DNA from: Haemonchus contortus
Lineage: Eukaryota > Nematoda > Chromadorea > Rhabditida > Trichostrongylidae
Assembly: GCA_000469685.2 (NCBI GenBank)
Contig: LS997565.1
Coordinates: 3,002,005 to 3,066,004, forward strand
DNA length: 64,000 bases
Direction of reading: 5' to 3'
Position numbers and translations under genes: made by a program. How positions within the stretch are numbered: the first letter of the stretch is position 1; every line of letters starts with the position of its first letter. A model generated the notes under the pieces. It saw only the letters and a list, made by a program, of their open reading frames with translations, searched no databases and was not told the origin of the DNA. Positions 1 through 13,083 of this stretch are shown here, one piece after another.

Positions 1-169
1 AAACAAGAAAATTAAATTTTGAAAACTAGTTGAAGGGCGTAAAATAACGCTAGTATTCTAGCGAAAACTCGAGTGGCACTGGAGTTCGCGCTATGAACTT
101 GCAGTCTATACGTGTGCGGCGGCCTAGCTTCGCGCGAGACGACCGCAATCTCCTGACCCATGCCCGCAA

Positions 170-452
170 AGCTAGGCTGCCCGGGGGACGGTACATTCGT
201 GCGATTCCGATTGCGCGTTGCAATTTGCGCGGCGAAATCCATAACTATTTTGACGAATTTGGCGCCTACTATTGGGGCCCAATTTTCAAGTAAATTAGAC
301 TTGTAGTATCAGCTGACTCTACTTAACTATTCTACTCCAAGTTTGTGCCCAATAATAGGCGCCAAAATCATTCGAAACGTCATGAACTTCGCCGCGGAGT
401 TCGCCGCGCGCGGCTCGAATCGCACGAATGTACACACACCCAGGCTGCCCTA
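170..452. repeat. Foldback (inverted repeat with about 110-130 bp arms)
   Basis: Arms 170-288 and 338-452 are inverted copies at roughly 75-80% identity; shared runs are GTACATTCGTGCGATTC and TTTGGCGCCTA(C/T)TATTGGG. The spacer is about 50 bp. It ends 26 bp before the MITE at 478. Confidence 0.75.
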
Positions 453-477
453 GCAGACTGAAGAACTGGTTCAATTT

Positions 478-883
478 AAAGGCACAGTTCACGATAATTT
501 CGAGGTACGTCTTTTTATCCAAAAAGCGGAACTATATGTTGGGAATAATTCATCGGTAGTAAGAAAGCGAGGAAATCCGCCAATTTCGAGAAAAATAAGG
601 CTCCTCAAAAAAAGGGAAAATAGAGGATGGACGAGATTACCATGACGGAAATAACATGGAAGGGGTATTCGGACGACATTTCAGCTGCTGCATTTGCGCA
701 AAGAGCTGACTACATCAAGCCGGAACTGTACAGAACTGCCTTTCACTGCCGCTATGGGTCATGATAAGTTACTTGAGCCTCCTACATGGGTTCCCTTGTG
801 AATGTTGCAGCCTCCGCAATGCCGGTGAAACTCGTCCGAGGATACACACGATAAAAACTATTTTTATCGTGAACTGTGCCTTT
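478..883 (+). mobile_element. MITE family 1, copy 1 (406 bp)
   Basis: Perfect 20-bp terminal inverted repeats AAAGGCACAGTTCACGATAA (478-497) and its reverse complement (864-883). The interior aligns over its length with the copy at 6703-7217, but about 110 bp near the right end are missing. No coding capacity. The target duplication is not clear; flanks suggest TTA/TAA. Confidence 0.85.
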
Positions 884-1824
884 GAACGTTCCACTCCCGT
901 CCGTGAACTAACATCAGAAAAGGAGATATAAAAAAACGAAATACATACATAAAGCAAGTATTGAAACCAGCTCTTACAAAGCTCACGAGTGGACCTCCCT
1001 AGGCGTGCCAAAGAAGATTCCATTCCTTCACAAACAAAGAAGGAGGCCATCAGAAAGAGTACAATGTTTGACGGATAGCTCCCATGTGGGGTGACATGAA
1101 AGGAATAATAAAACAAGGGTTGCATAAGCGTAAAAGACGACAGCCTGACATATCTGTTGTTCCGTCATACATTCAGTCTTCATTGGTTGTCTCAGCACCA
1201 TTGGGGAGCAAATTCGACACATCAAATAATTTGGCAGCAACTAGTTGCTCAGCAACAAAATAGGTGGTAGGAAACAAATTAGCAAGGGAATCGAGGTGAG
1301 ACGCGATGCTTTTGAGGAATGCTTGAGACTGCATTATGGGAAATTGCAAGCATATCCATAAAGTGAATCCCATCTCAAACACACGCCACACATCCAGAAA
1401 CGTCCTAGAGCATGGAGACCCTTGGAAGCGACTGTTTAAAGATTGCATGAGGAATCAGCGGCAACGACAAAGGCGATCGAAGGATTTCAGTGAGTGTCGA
1501 CAACTTTAGAGACCGCTTCTAGCCATAGAAAAAATACAACTCTTTCTTACTCTGTATCACAATGCATGCCTACAGCTTCGACTTACTCCTCTTAATTTCA
1601 TAGAAAAAATAATTAAAAAAGATGAAGTACATATTTGACGTCGCTCAATCCCGCTTTGAGATGTGCCCCCGCATTCAACAACCATTCAGAATTGTGGTCA
1701 CTGCTCGAGTCCCTCGTCCTTATATGGCCTATACAATGACTTGCGGTGCCCAACCAATGTGCACGTCAGTCCTTTTACCCTCCCACACAAATTGACATCA
1801 AGTGACTAACCCAGAAAATACGGA

Positions 1825-1905
1825 AATTGACTGGCCTGGGCGGACACAATCCGGTGTTCGATTTTTGGACTGTATGTGTGAGAGCCAGCGCCCTTTGTCC
1901 CTTCA
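1825..1905 (-). repeat. SINE head fragment (minus strand)
   Basis: The reverse complement contains AAAATCGAACACCGGATTGT followed by GTCCGCCCAGGCCAGTCAAT, the box B and downstream part of the SINE. Confidence 0.45.
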
Positions 1906-2994
1906 CTACCTCCGCCCTTTTCTGCTACTGATCAAACTGATACTGAACGATAATTAATAGTAATAAAATACTAAGTGAGTAGAAAACTTCTTTCAACATT
2001 TTTTGAGCGTGACTTTACGAAGATAAATTTTGACTCGAGAGGCTCCAAATTGAAGAGAGTCGTACAGAAGAGTAGTACAGTTGTAACGAAAAGTAGAACG
2101 GATAATAGATTGGACTGCTGCTTAAGAGTAAAATGTAGAAAATCTGGCAACATGTCCGAAAACAAATCGAGTCAGCTGAGCGTGAACGTAAATAGCTAAG
2201 AATAGCCGTCAGCATCATGCGAATCCTATAGAAACCCGATTATCTCCACATGTCGGGATTGCAAGGGAGGAGTATGGAAGTGAAGGACGTGGCTCCATTA
2301 AAGACCAAGTAGTTTTCAGGTTAAACAAAATTCGGTCTGACGGTCAGCCGGCTGGATTCAGTGCTTCTCTCGCCTAATGGGCCATGGTAGAGGGTGGTAT
2401 CGAAAATAAGTAATGACTAGGTAAAACAGTTAGTCATAGTGGCGGCGGACTCCGACACCAGAAACTGACTTGACCATCCGTATGAGTTAGGCCCTACTTG
2501 ATTGCGGTTATGTGGCTGATTGAATCCAACAACGAATTACTGCTACTCCTACCGACATAACAACAACATCTTATTCCCCCCGATGACTCCACCAAAAAAC
2601 CTGTCCACCCTGTCATCATCTTTTTCCCACAAGTTCACAAATGACGAAGGTGATAACAGACTAAAAACATTTCGTTAACGAAGAAATTTCTATTTTAGGA
2701 ATAAGGTCACTGAAATGAAATGACAAAGTGATAGCACATCAGATCGTTGATCACTGAAGAACGTCAGAAACTCTGTCTTGATGGGTGATTGATAATTTTG
2801 CGAGAAATTGGATAGTTTACAAGTGAAATGAAAATTTCCAGAACGAGCGTCTTATGTTCAAATTATAAGCCAAACTAAGAGAATCATTCAACAGATTCCA
2901 AAAACTATAGGAGCTATTAGGAGCAGACCAGAATTTCCTACAAAACCGGTATTTTTGTTGTAATATCGATTCAATCATTGCAAATATCCATCTA

Positions 2995-3300
2995 CATAGG
3001 CGAAGATTCTGTAACGGCAAGTGGTACATTATCACCTACGCATGGCCTGGGGATCCGATCCTAGATGGATGTTCGCCCAGGTCAACTGAGCCTACATTCC
3101 TTCAGGATCGATTAATTGGTACCAAACTCGCCGGGAGGATAATTCATTGACTTCCACATCGACTGACCAGCGGATCTCATTGCAAAGGCCATATGGTCGC
3201 CCGAATTCAAAAAGCTAATACGATTGTGAGCTATTCAGGAGGATAAAAGCACTGGCTTGTAAATCGGCTGAGCACAGCAAATCATTGCATAAGTCAAGTA
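2995..3300 (+). repeat. Degenerate tRNA-derived SINE
   Basis: GGCAAGTGGTACATTATCAC, GATCGATTAATTGGTACCAA and GGAGGATAAAAGCACTGGCT match the SINE head and body in order. There is an inserted or duplicated segment in the middle. Confidence 0.6.
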
Positions 3301-3908
3301 AGGCAGGAATTTGAGAGTTTTGGGAATGGTGAGAGTTTTGGTTCTCAAAGTATTTTGGCGTCGCGCTGTTCACAATAGACTAAAGGGGCAATCTTAGCAA
3401 TTGTGGGCTTTGGCACTCCCTGAAATGTTGTTTTCTATTCTCTGGAAGAACGTCGGACGTTGTCTAGACACTTCCTAATCGTTCCAAAAAAGCACATCCT
3501 GCTTTGTGAATGCTTGCACTCCAGTTTGAGAGAGATATTCCATGTTCGAAAAAGAACTCATGAAGGGGGGGAGGGTTTAGAGAAATCCCGATAACCAGTT
3601 TCAGCCTCACATTCTTTGCCATTCATAGAAGACGCTGAGCATTGCCAAGTGACTCATTTCATCGTTGAGTCGTTTCTTAGCAGAGGTGAGGAAGTGGTGA
3701 TATGATGAGGAAGGATTGTTATCCTGCCAAACCATTCTCACATCAAAGCTCATCCTCACTTCAACCAGAAAATGACGCCATTCTATTCGGTTCTCCACTT
3801 CCAACCAGTTCCGATTACATCCATTATGTGTCCTTACTGTATTTTTGATTACTCTACTCAAAAATGCAGTTGGGCTACATTCTAAATTTGATCTAATTAA
3901 TAAACCAT

Positions 3909-4151
3909 GTGCTAGATTCTCGGACCTCGATTGAACCCTCTAGTTCCACTGACCCCGATCCTGATTATCGTCTCATGATCAGTAAAATGGATAGCTTCGA
4001 AGGTGTTACGCAGAATCACGTCCAACCAAATGTACCGTATTTACCAGGGCTATCCCCTTCCTCCTCGGTTCATCCTTCAGAGCACGAGTACTTTCTGGTT
4101 TCAATCCCTTCGCCACCACACCCTTCACTCTTAACTAATTCCAAAGTTTAG
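3909..4151 (+). CDS. Candidate terminal exon, unassigned, Ser/Pro-rich
   Basis: 80-codon open frame, S/P/T-rich (EPSSSTDPDPDY, VPYLPGLSPSSS), ending at TAG 4149-4151 with AATAAA about 50 nt downstream. A TGCTAG that could act as acceptor lies at its start. No upstream exon or domain is recognised, so it may well be chance. Confidence 0.15.
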   Translation: MLDSRTSIEPSSSTDPDPDYRLMISKMDSFEGVTQNHVQPNVPYLPGLSPSSSVHPSEHEYFLVSIPSPPHPSLLTNSKV

Positions 4152-4907
4152 AAAATTTAGTGCTGCGAATTCCCATCGAACGAACAATATAACCAAAAAA
4201 AAATAAAAGGGCTGCAAAGGGAATAAACGCAGAGACCCAATCTAATCCCTCTCAAATTACCATCGTTAGAAACTCGACTATTTTTAGGTTGTTTATCCTC
4301 CTTGAACCTGCATATCTTAGCAACCCACCATCAAAAAATCCCGAAAGCTACGTTCGAGACTCATAAAAAAGTAAACAAATATCTAAACGAATATAAAGAA
4401 TTCATCACGAGACCAATATGAAATGAGTTGTAGGTAGTTACCAAGAAGAACTCGTTTCATTGATTGAGAGGAAGAAAAGTAGGTACTCGAGAAGCTTTCA
4501 AAAGGTCGCATACCGGATACAATGTATCTTTTCTGACAGAGAGCAACAAGTGATAATTGCAGGTTACCAAGCAGGCATAGCCAAGACCGCATGGAGCTAC
4601 GTAGTGTGTAAGAGGCGCCCACATCTGGAGGTGGTGGACGTATGAACAAAGAAATTACCAGAAAAAGGTTGTAAACTGCTATAGCCCCGGGCAAGATTTT
4701 CAATCCACACCGTTTAATTAAAACTTTAATTAATGGAAAATTTCCTCGGAGATTCCTTTGACCATATTTGAATTTTTCTGGCTCCAGTATAGTCTGACGA
4801 AAATGAGGACGAAAAATGATCGTTGCAAAAATCCGTCGAGAGAACGGAGGCAGGCCAATTGCTGCCGAAGGAGCCACACATAGATGTGGGACATCGTAGA
4901 AATAGTT

Positions 4908-5564
4908 AAAGGCACGGTTCACGATAAAAAAAGGTTACTGAGTTCTTCCTTTAGGAATACTCAGCGCCCCCCATGGGTGGTAGAAAGGATCCTCTCGCTC
5001 CCACAATCTCGGCGTCTGGGGCATAGTGGAAGCCCCGTTGCTGCCGTAGTTCGCTTTCCCGCCCCTCGATCGGTGTCACGTTAGACGAGTGTCGAGACAA
5101 TACAGTTTGCTATTATTCGTTCCAGGGCCCACGCACAAACAGCTAACCGCCGAGTGATGAGGCGATGTTTTCCTCCCATTTTTTCCCCTGCTATTCTTTT
5201 TGCTCCCACGATCCCTTATTTAATTTCCTACTCCTAGAGGCTGAAAAAGGTGAGCTACTTTTACTCTTACTAGGGTTTTTTTGTTTATTTATGCTTATAA
5301 GTTAATGAATTTTTGCTTACCATTGTCTGTTATTCTCACCAGGACCCACACGCGCGCAGTGAAACACACTGTTTAGCTCGTCCGGGCGCCCCACTCTTCT
5401 TCATTTTTCTTGTTTCATTCTCGTCCAGCCCCCTTTCTAACGGTTTTTCGAAGCTTTCTCACATTGGAAACACCGATGCACGCAGTTTCTTCACATCAGT
5501 CGCACTAGTTTCGATCTTGTCATCATAATCTGGATTACCCAAATTTATCGTGAACGGTGCCTTT
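4908..5564. mobile_element. MITE family 1, copy 3 with unrelated interior (657 bp)
   Basis: Perfect 20-bp inverted ends AAAGGCACGGTTCACGATAA (4908-4927; 5545-5564), the same ends as the other copies with one base change, flanked by GTT and AAGG. The interior is C/T-rich and does not resemble copies 1 and 2. This suggests a different subfamily using the same transposase, or end capture of other DNA. Confidence 0.75.
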
Positions 5565-6702
5565 AAGGTGAAACGCCTCATTCAAAGGAAACTACTGCTC
5601 CTAAAATACCCTATCCCTCCCATACACCCATGGGAGATGCTTTACATCGTCCTCGCTTTCCAAGCTTCAGAGAAATTCCCATAAAAAATCAAGAAAGTGA
5701 TAACACCAAAAAAGTTTGATGCCTTCCGACATCCGACAATTTCCCACATATATTTTTTATTTGAATAAACTACACTCCTTGCACACGTCTAGAGCTCCAG
5801 AATATGAGAAAAATGGCGAACTCAGACGAAAAAAAGTTTGATCCGGCCGCCTGCGGAGGGTTAGAACGGCTATATACACGGAAGGAAAAAAAGGGAAAAG
5901 GAAGGAAAAAAAGAAAGAGAGGAAAAAGGAAAGGCGTAGCGTAATCACACACAATCAAAATAGTAAGCATACAAATCAACAAACTCCTGCATCGTTTCTC
6001 AAGCGAATGAATTCCTCTCCTATACGAATAATTTGAAGCCTTAAAGTGAAGCCAAGAACATCGAGAAACCATTCCGACATTTTCATTTTCTCCAAACGAT
6101 TTCTATTCCAAAAAGTTCTTCAAAGAGAGGAGAACCCGGTTATCTAAAGGGTATCTAAGGAGAAGACGGGGAATCAACCTCTCCCATTGCAAAAAACGAT
6201 TCAGCACTAAGACCTCGAGATTACCGTCTTCATAGTTTTTCAGACTTGCTGACGCAAATCAGGCTCGCTGCCTGATTTCGAAGAAGAGAAAAAAGCGTGG
6301 AAAAGTAATTCTGATGTGATAACATTATAACTGAGCAAACATCATAAAAATTAACTTCATGCAGCTACAAAAAGCATACCTGAACATAAAGAATAGAGCT
6401 CAATCAATTCCTTCTGTAGAAAGGCCTCATCTTTGACATTCATCTTGAGAATAATGGATAGGTTTCTCCATTTTGATTATTTCAAGAGCCAACCTACCAG
6501 TATGTTCTATCTGTCGATATCAATCTTTCAATAAGTCTAGACAGTGTTTCTATCTCTTTATTCTACTGAACATGCGACTCATCTTGAATTGTGGCAAGAA
6601 TGGTTTACCGGAGTGGAGTTAAAGGAAAAACGTTTCCATCGACTAATCTGTGCATGCTTCGCTGATCAAGTCCTACCCACGCCTGTTGAGCGTACTCTGC
6701 TT
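5565..6702. other. Gene-free stretch between two MITE copies
   Basis: AT-rich, with an A/G-rich low-complexity run at 5880-5935. Nothing else recognised. Confidence 0.6.
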
Positions 6703-7217
6703 AGAGACACCGTTCACGATAATTTTGAGGTACCCGTTCTTATTCAAAAAAAAAAGCGGAAGTATAGATTTGGAATAGTTCATCGGTAGCGAAGGAAGCG
6801 AGAGAACTCGCCGATTTTGAAAAAAAGATGGCTCCACAAAAGTAGGGAAAATAGAGATTGGACGAGATTTCCATGATGGAAATAACATGGAAGGAGTATT
6901 GGAACGAGATTTCAGTTATTGCAATTGCACAAAGAGCTGATGACATCAAGTCATGACTGTACAGAACTCTTTTACTGTCGCTATAGGTCATGACAAGTTT
7001 TTTGAACTTCCTACATGGGCTCCCTCGTGAACGGTGCAGCCTCTACAGTGCCGGTGAAACTCGTCCGAGGATACAAACGGGCCAATCTTTGAGCCTTTAT
7101 GACTCCCTAACTAGGCCGTTTTCCGACCTAGTAGTGCCAGATGAGGTATACGCGGGGGCCTCAAATTCATCCTGTGGGGGAATCTCAGGAGCCACTTTTA
7201 TCGTGAACTGTGCCTTT
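6703..7217 (+). mobile_element. MITE family 1, copy 2 (515 bp, longest)
   Basis: Left end AGAGACACCGTTCACGATAA (degenerate) and right end 7198-7217 identical to that of copy 1. The interior aligns with copy 1 and adds the segment around CCGTTTTCCGACCTAGTAGT, which is also found at 42.5, 54.2 and 63.9 kb. Confidence 0.85.
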
Positions 7218-8982
7218 GAAAGCCAAAAGCGCATCCAGAAACTGGTACGACTTTGAGTAAAAAACGAAAATTTGGCACATTCCTTGGCTAAATTGACCAT
7301 TCACAGGCGGTATTTTTTAAAAGCATTCTGAATCCACAATCTTATTAATATAAACTCCTTTTTGAAAAGTAGCCATATCATGCACAAGCCACCGTATAAT
7401 ATAGAAGAAATGAAAAAGAATGCAGAAAAGGAGAATGTTATTCATACGCAAATACATCATATGAGAGTAAATATCATAGGTTAAGTAAGTGCATGATTAG
7501 GATTCGATGCACTTATTTAGTAAAAGAAACAAGTGACCCAAACTAATGTCGATGTTCTAAAGTTCTAAAACTAGCGCTCTTGGTTTTTCTGGAAAGAAGG
7601 CTGAAGACGATGAAGTAGCGAAAGAAATCAAGCCCTTTTGGGAGACTATTCATTTCCTTACTAAGATTGATGTGTTTATCTCAGTGGGCGACTCAAAAAT
7701 GGCAGAGAAGAACAAAAGATGAGACTCAACCGAGAGAGTGTTGCGAGAGGGTTGAATATCAATCACGGTGGAGATGAACTCATCGAAAGCAGAGAGGAAA
7801 CTGGAAGAAAAACAGGGGCGATTAGTATAGCGTGCATTTGTAGCCAAATGTCACCTAATGCGAATCACTTATTTGTAGGGAAATGCAAGGTCAGCAAATG
7901 TGGATTAACTGTTTGTAGTCAAATGCCAACAAACACGTATTACTTGTGGAACGCTTTCCTTTTTATTGATTCACCATCTACCGTTTTTCACCGAAAAAAC
8001 TCAGCAGGAACCTTTTCCGGGTTGCATCTCCATGCTGAGCTCCCAAGAGGTTGACAGTCGATTTACGGACCACAAAACTTCTGACCTCGGCATTGTATGG
8101 GTACAAAGTTGTTCATACAGCTCCACCCTTCAGCGGATAAAAAAAGCGCCCACAGCTACAATATGGCTACCAAGAATAGAACTTTCAACGAAACACAACA
8201 TGCCAATTTTCACCTTCACATGGTGTGGTCGGGCGATGCCTCTGACAACGGGAAGTTGCTAGGGCATCGGTGGAGAACAGTATCGTAAAAAACCATTCGT
8301 CATAGTTATTGACATATGGTTTCATATACTTCGGTCTTCCCTAATATCGACTACTGTCGACGGAGTAATACCTCTCAGGAGAACCCGTAGGTGGGAAAAA
8401 CAATGAGGTCTCTCAAGTTGTATGGTGGCTACGATTCAGAGAGATTTGCCTGGCTTCTGCCCTAATGACAGCTGTTAAGATTTCCTGTCTGAATTTCGTA
8501 TTGGATCCATTTTTCCTGCTAAACAATGATGGAGTTCTCCCAAGCTGATGTTCGCTCTCCTCTGAAAAGTTTCTAGAACTCATCCATTTTCCCTCAACCA
8601 TCATTCATGGTAGAGAACGTGGAGTAAACCATAGAGAACTTCTTCGAGGGAAATCGCGGATGACGCAAAAGGAAATGGAATGAGCCCATTCCATTTGCCT
8701 GAAACATTGGGCAACATTGCCCTCCATAGAAGCTGTAACATATGCAATATGGAGGAAAGTGAGACCAATGTTAACTTTCATCGAGACACAACTTTCCTTA
8801 CGGAAAAACGAACGTAGTGGGTCCTGTCGCGTTTCGTGGACGTCCATTCCAAATCTGTCTCGCAGAGGACAGAACAAAGAAGTTGAAAAAGAAGCCATCT
8901 TGAGCCGTGTCAATCAGCCATTACTTGACCAAGGCCACTAAATGTTTATATTGAGGAGAAATGTCAACTGTATTTTGATTTG
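7218..8982. other. Gene-free stretch
   Basis: No recognised gene or repeat; open frames are short and lack splice context. Confidence 0.6.
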
Positions 8983-9276
8983 AGGGCGGAGGTGGTATAG
9001 TGGCAAGTGGCGCACACCTCATACGTACGGTCAGGGGGTAGAATCCCGGATCGATACCCGCCTAGGCCAACCAAACCTTCCATCCCTACAGGGTCGGTTA
9101 GTTGGTATCAGACTTATCTGGGAGGATAAAAGCACTAACTGGTACATCGGTTGGCCACCGCAAGTCATTGCATAGGCCACATACGCACTCATTACGCCAC
9201 TACGATTCTGAATGGGAGCCGAGTGCGGGGGCGCATCCCTCAGACGGGATTGATTATCGCCAAAAACTATCCTTTA
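8983..9276 (+). repeat. tRNA-derived SINE, copy A (full length)
   Basis: The 5' head has a box A-like TGGTATAGTGGCAAGTGG and a box B-like sequence with GATCGATACCCGCC after it. The body contains GGCCAACCAA, TCTGGGAGGATAAAAGCACT and CGGGATTGATTA. The tail is CCAAAAACTATCCTTTATA. Imperfect target duplication TATTTTGATTTG (8971-8982) / TATTTCGATTTA (9277-9288). Confidence 0.85.
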
Positions 9277-10200
9277 TATTTCGATTTATTCTAGAAAGAA
9301 TTAAATGACTGGCCACTTTGTTCAGCAGCAGTCCATGGAGAAGAACGCGGCTGAGTACAGAGTACAAGCAGACCAATTTTTTGCAGGCCCTGGAGTTATT
9401 CTTCCTAGAATCGACTTAACGAAGAGGAGTTCTGATGAGATGTAAGGAGACATTGCAGCACAAAGTAGACAACCATTCAAATTAGCTAGCTGAGTTACTG
9501 CCTGTCCATGAAAAAGACGCAATATCAAGCATGCACTTTTCCGCTTTCCCGGAAAGAACGGATGCGACAATTAATTCAACTTTCTTAGACAAGCACCACT
9601 CACATCACCATAACATCACTTCTACATGATGTCAAGTAGACTTTAGTTTCGTTCATAAAAAGCAGGGAAGAACATGGATATTGGGGCTGGAGGGGTAGAG
9701 GGGGTTTGTGAAGTGGGCAGTATTTTCGAGTACAACACCTACTTGAGTGGCCGCAACTCAAGTTCGTGCATTTTTCTGGTATGAGATCGGACCAAATGAA
9801 TATGACAACTGAAAGGTATAAACAAATAAATACATTACAAATAAACAAAGAGAAGAAATCAAGTCAGAGGAATCGCTTAGGCTGAACATTCTTATAACTT
9901 GAGAGAAGGCGGAATCTCCATGCAAATACCACGCCTTTCGATCAGGAGAGGGAGAATCTTAGAGCATATTTTGCCAGGTCGGATCGATCCATCAACCCGA
10001 GCCTACATATCTGGGCAACATACCAAGTCAACAACAACAACCAAATTTTCTTAGAGTGACTATGGGGACGCTTGTCTAGAAACTCGAGCAGTGACAAATA
10101 ACCAGTAGTAATACTACATGAGTAGTTTATGGATCAAACCGCCGTGACAGGACTTCGCTCGTTCCAGTGAAGCCTCCCATTTCCGTTCGTGCTGAATCAA

Positions 10201-10345
10201 TGCTAGGCTCATCTGGAAGGATAGCGACATTGACTAGCACGCTGGCTGGCCCCTAAACATCCCTGTATAGGGCAAATGGACATTACAACGCAACTAAGAT
10301 TCCAGATGGAAGCCGAACTCAAGGCACATTCCATAAATTGGACCA
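10201..10345 (+). repeat. SINE body fragment
   Basis: CTCATCTGGAAGGATAGCGA, GCTGGCTGGCCCCTAAACAT and GATTCCAGATGGAAGCCGA follow the SINE body order with many changes. Confidence 0.45.
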
Positions 10346-12984
10346 AACAGAGACAAGACGAACGATAACCCCGAATTTAATCATGGATTACATCAACTGG
10401 ATAAAAACAAAACTCGGATTCGATGAGAGAGCTGATGAGGGAAACTGATCACAGTTGTTGTTGGATGTTGGCTGTTGCACGACCTTACTCAATGGGAGCG
10501 AACATAATTCCTCTGCCCTGAGATGGGTTAGTGTAATCTTGTCTAGGAAGAGCATAAAAACTAGTATTAAGCCAGTTAAGCACTCGAAAAATAGTCGACG
10601 TTACTGCCATTTGTCAATGACAGCTGACGAAACGGATATGTATGAGCATATCAAATGCCCTAAGGGGATCATTTCGAACAAGACGAGTGGATATGACGCT
10701 GTTGCGCCGACGACGACGACACTCCTCTTATACGACGAGAACAAAGATTCTTTAGAGGCTGCTTTGGGGGGTATCTTCTTGACGAGCTGCTAGGCACATA
10801 ATCGAATCGAGTCGCATACTCAAAGGGTTTCTTGCAGTAGGTAAATCGTATTCAAAGAGATCAACGGACGGTGAAAAGGAAGCTGTTCACGGAAGGAAGG
10901 TGTCGCTGAGAAAAGCGGAAGAATCAACGATCACAAGGGGGTCTTTGGACCACTACTACGCCTTCAAAACGGAAAAATAGTTGTTATTGGTTTGTGGTAG
11001 CACTTTGGATGAAATTAGCGTCCATTTTCTATGAGAAAACATCCCACAAAACAGTTTCTAAAAGAGTAAACAATCATAAAAACAAGAAAACAAGACCAAG
11101 GATTACAGAGAGCAGTTGCAAAGTAATGAATAATTCACATCAACATCAAATCGCAGCAAACGCACATGCCATAAACGAATGAGCCCGAGTGACTCAGAAA
11201 CTGGCTTCCCAACTAAGGAAGAAATGAATGCATATCTTTGTTCACCCTTCTTGTTTAGGAAATGATTCTTCATCCTAGTCTTCAAGTAAAAAAAAGTTGA
11301 CTGAAAGTGGTCTCCACAGTTTCCAGGCGATCTGTATAGTTCTGTAGGGAGTTGTTTACTTGTTTACTTTTTCGTGATGACAGTGGACTTAATCGAAAGA
11401 ATTTCCCTTTCCGAAAGCATATGCTGTTAAAGCGGTGAAAAATCACCAGTGCATTCATAAATAAACGAATAAATAAGGAAATAATTCTTTCCAACATTTT
11501 GTAACAAAGTAAATATATGCATAGCGCAACGCTTGTGGAGGTCATGGACTCAAAAACCTTGTCTTTTACATTTTCCACACAGGAGACTTTCAAGAAAATA
11601 CTTCTGGCTTACTTGGGCGATTTGTAGTCAACACTGCAACAAAGAATATTAATATAACTAATCGGCAATGAGTTTAGCAACCTGTTCAAAGCACGTGTTC
11701 GTCGTCTTAAAACCATCTGGTCGGCAAAATCATCTGTCACAAGATGCCGGATGATTGATGTAAGATGGTTGCGGTTTTGTGGTCGATTCGGAGAATCACA
11801 CAGCAAATGGCTTATGATAATGCATTAAGATGAAAGAAGATGAAAACATCAGCAGGGTATGGATTACTCTAAACTAATGGCTTCGAGTCGTATGCATATT
11901 GCCAGAGCTCCCAACAAAAAGAATTCACTATGAAAACTAGGAGAAACTGAAAATTTTTCGACTGCTTTAGAGCTTAATATGATGTAATGCATGATAAATC
12001 GCATGTTCTGCTCCCTCGAAGACTATCTTCTATGATGTTCAGAGCCTCCCACGACATATCGCGAAGCTACGCCCATAATGGCGAACGCTCCGCCCATTAC
12101 AACAGCTCGCTTCCTTGCAGATCGCCATAATAAAGGAATTGAGGAAATTCAAGGTGAAAATGGAACCTTTTTGGCAAGGCAGGAATGAAAGCAAGCTCTC
12201 AAGTAAATAGCATAGCAGCTTTCATAATATTAATATTCGAAGTAGTGGAAGAGGACACTACCCAGCAAGGATGTGCCTCGGGGCATTTTTTTCTCCCATC
12301 TCTTCTTCAGCTAAAAACTTCGTCTTTCCTGGAACTCCACTGACAGAGTGCATGAGCCTTCAACTTTCATTATAGACAGCTACTTACTGCTACTCGAATA
12401 TCTCCGCAGCAAATTACATCGGCTAAATACATTAGCAACCTATTAGGAGTATAGCGGAAAAATAATTCATACGGCTGACGACATGCTGAATACGACTTCA
12501 AAGAAAAAAGTCCCATGGGAACGGTGCGTACGCTGTTTTGATATCCGGGATATAACAGAGGCCGTAGCAACCAAAGGGGTAGCACAGCAGAGTAGAGCTC
12601 AAACAATATCACTGAGAAATACATAAAGTTTTTGAAAACAAAAGCAACGAAGAAAATCTGTGAAAATGATTGGACGCCTGCAGTAACAATTCGGACGTAG
12701 GTAGTCAAGGTAATAAAACAAATGTTACACTAACTCCACCAATCATTTTTTATGATTATTACAACTAGTAGACTATCGGAAGGTGTCAATAGGTGCACAT
12801 ATAAGTGTTATACTCGGTTGGGCGCCTATGTTCCGCATGAATCAAGGGTCACAACTTTGGAAGATTAGAAACGACAAGGGGGCGGAGACGTGGGACCACC
12901 AAATGGTGTACTATCGCACTCATGGTCCAGATCCCGTATTAGGCATACTAACTTGTCCACTCCTTCAGCGTCAGCTAATAGTTA

Positions 12985-13035
12985 CAAAAAACCAGTTTGG
13001 GAGGATAAAAGCACTGGCTTGTACATTGTTGGCCA
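12985..13035 (+). repeat. SINE body fragment next to repeat family 2
   Basis: GGGAGGATAAAAGCACTGGC and TTGTACATTGTTGGCCA match the SINE body almost exactly. The flanking SINE sequence is lost. Confidence 0.6.
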
Positions 13036-13083
13036 GTGTATGTAGAAAACACATACACTGTCCATTCGACTGCGATCCTAAGT

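Larger units (their letters stand above)
884..4907. other. Gene-free stretch
   Basis: Contains two SINE fragments (1825-1905, 2995-3300) and a doubtful Ser/Pro-rich open frame (3909-4151). I see no other gene, RNA or structured repeat. The 179-codon minus-strand open frame ending at 4383 begins inside the MITE end and looks spurious. Confidence 0.6.
9289..13083. other. Gene-free stretch
   Basis: Two SINE fragments (10201-10345 and 12985-13035). An open frame of 112 codons at 10455-10793 has no recognisable motif. Nothing else seen. Confidence 0.55.

Noticed and set aside
93..522. Two open frames with similar peptides ending in FGAYYW on opposite strands
   Set aside because: The similarity is explained by the inverted arms of the foldback, not by related genes.
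4383..4922. 179-codon minus-strand open frame, the longest in the left half
   Set aside because: It starts inside the terminal repeat of a MITE, has no domain or splice context, and its composition looks random.
12370..12708. Hydrophobic 112-codon minus-strand open frame that might be a receptor fragment
   Set aside because: Hydrophobic stretches come from T-rich DNA; no class-specific residues are present.
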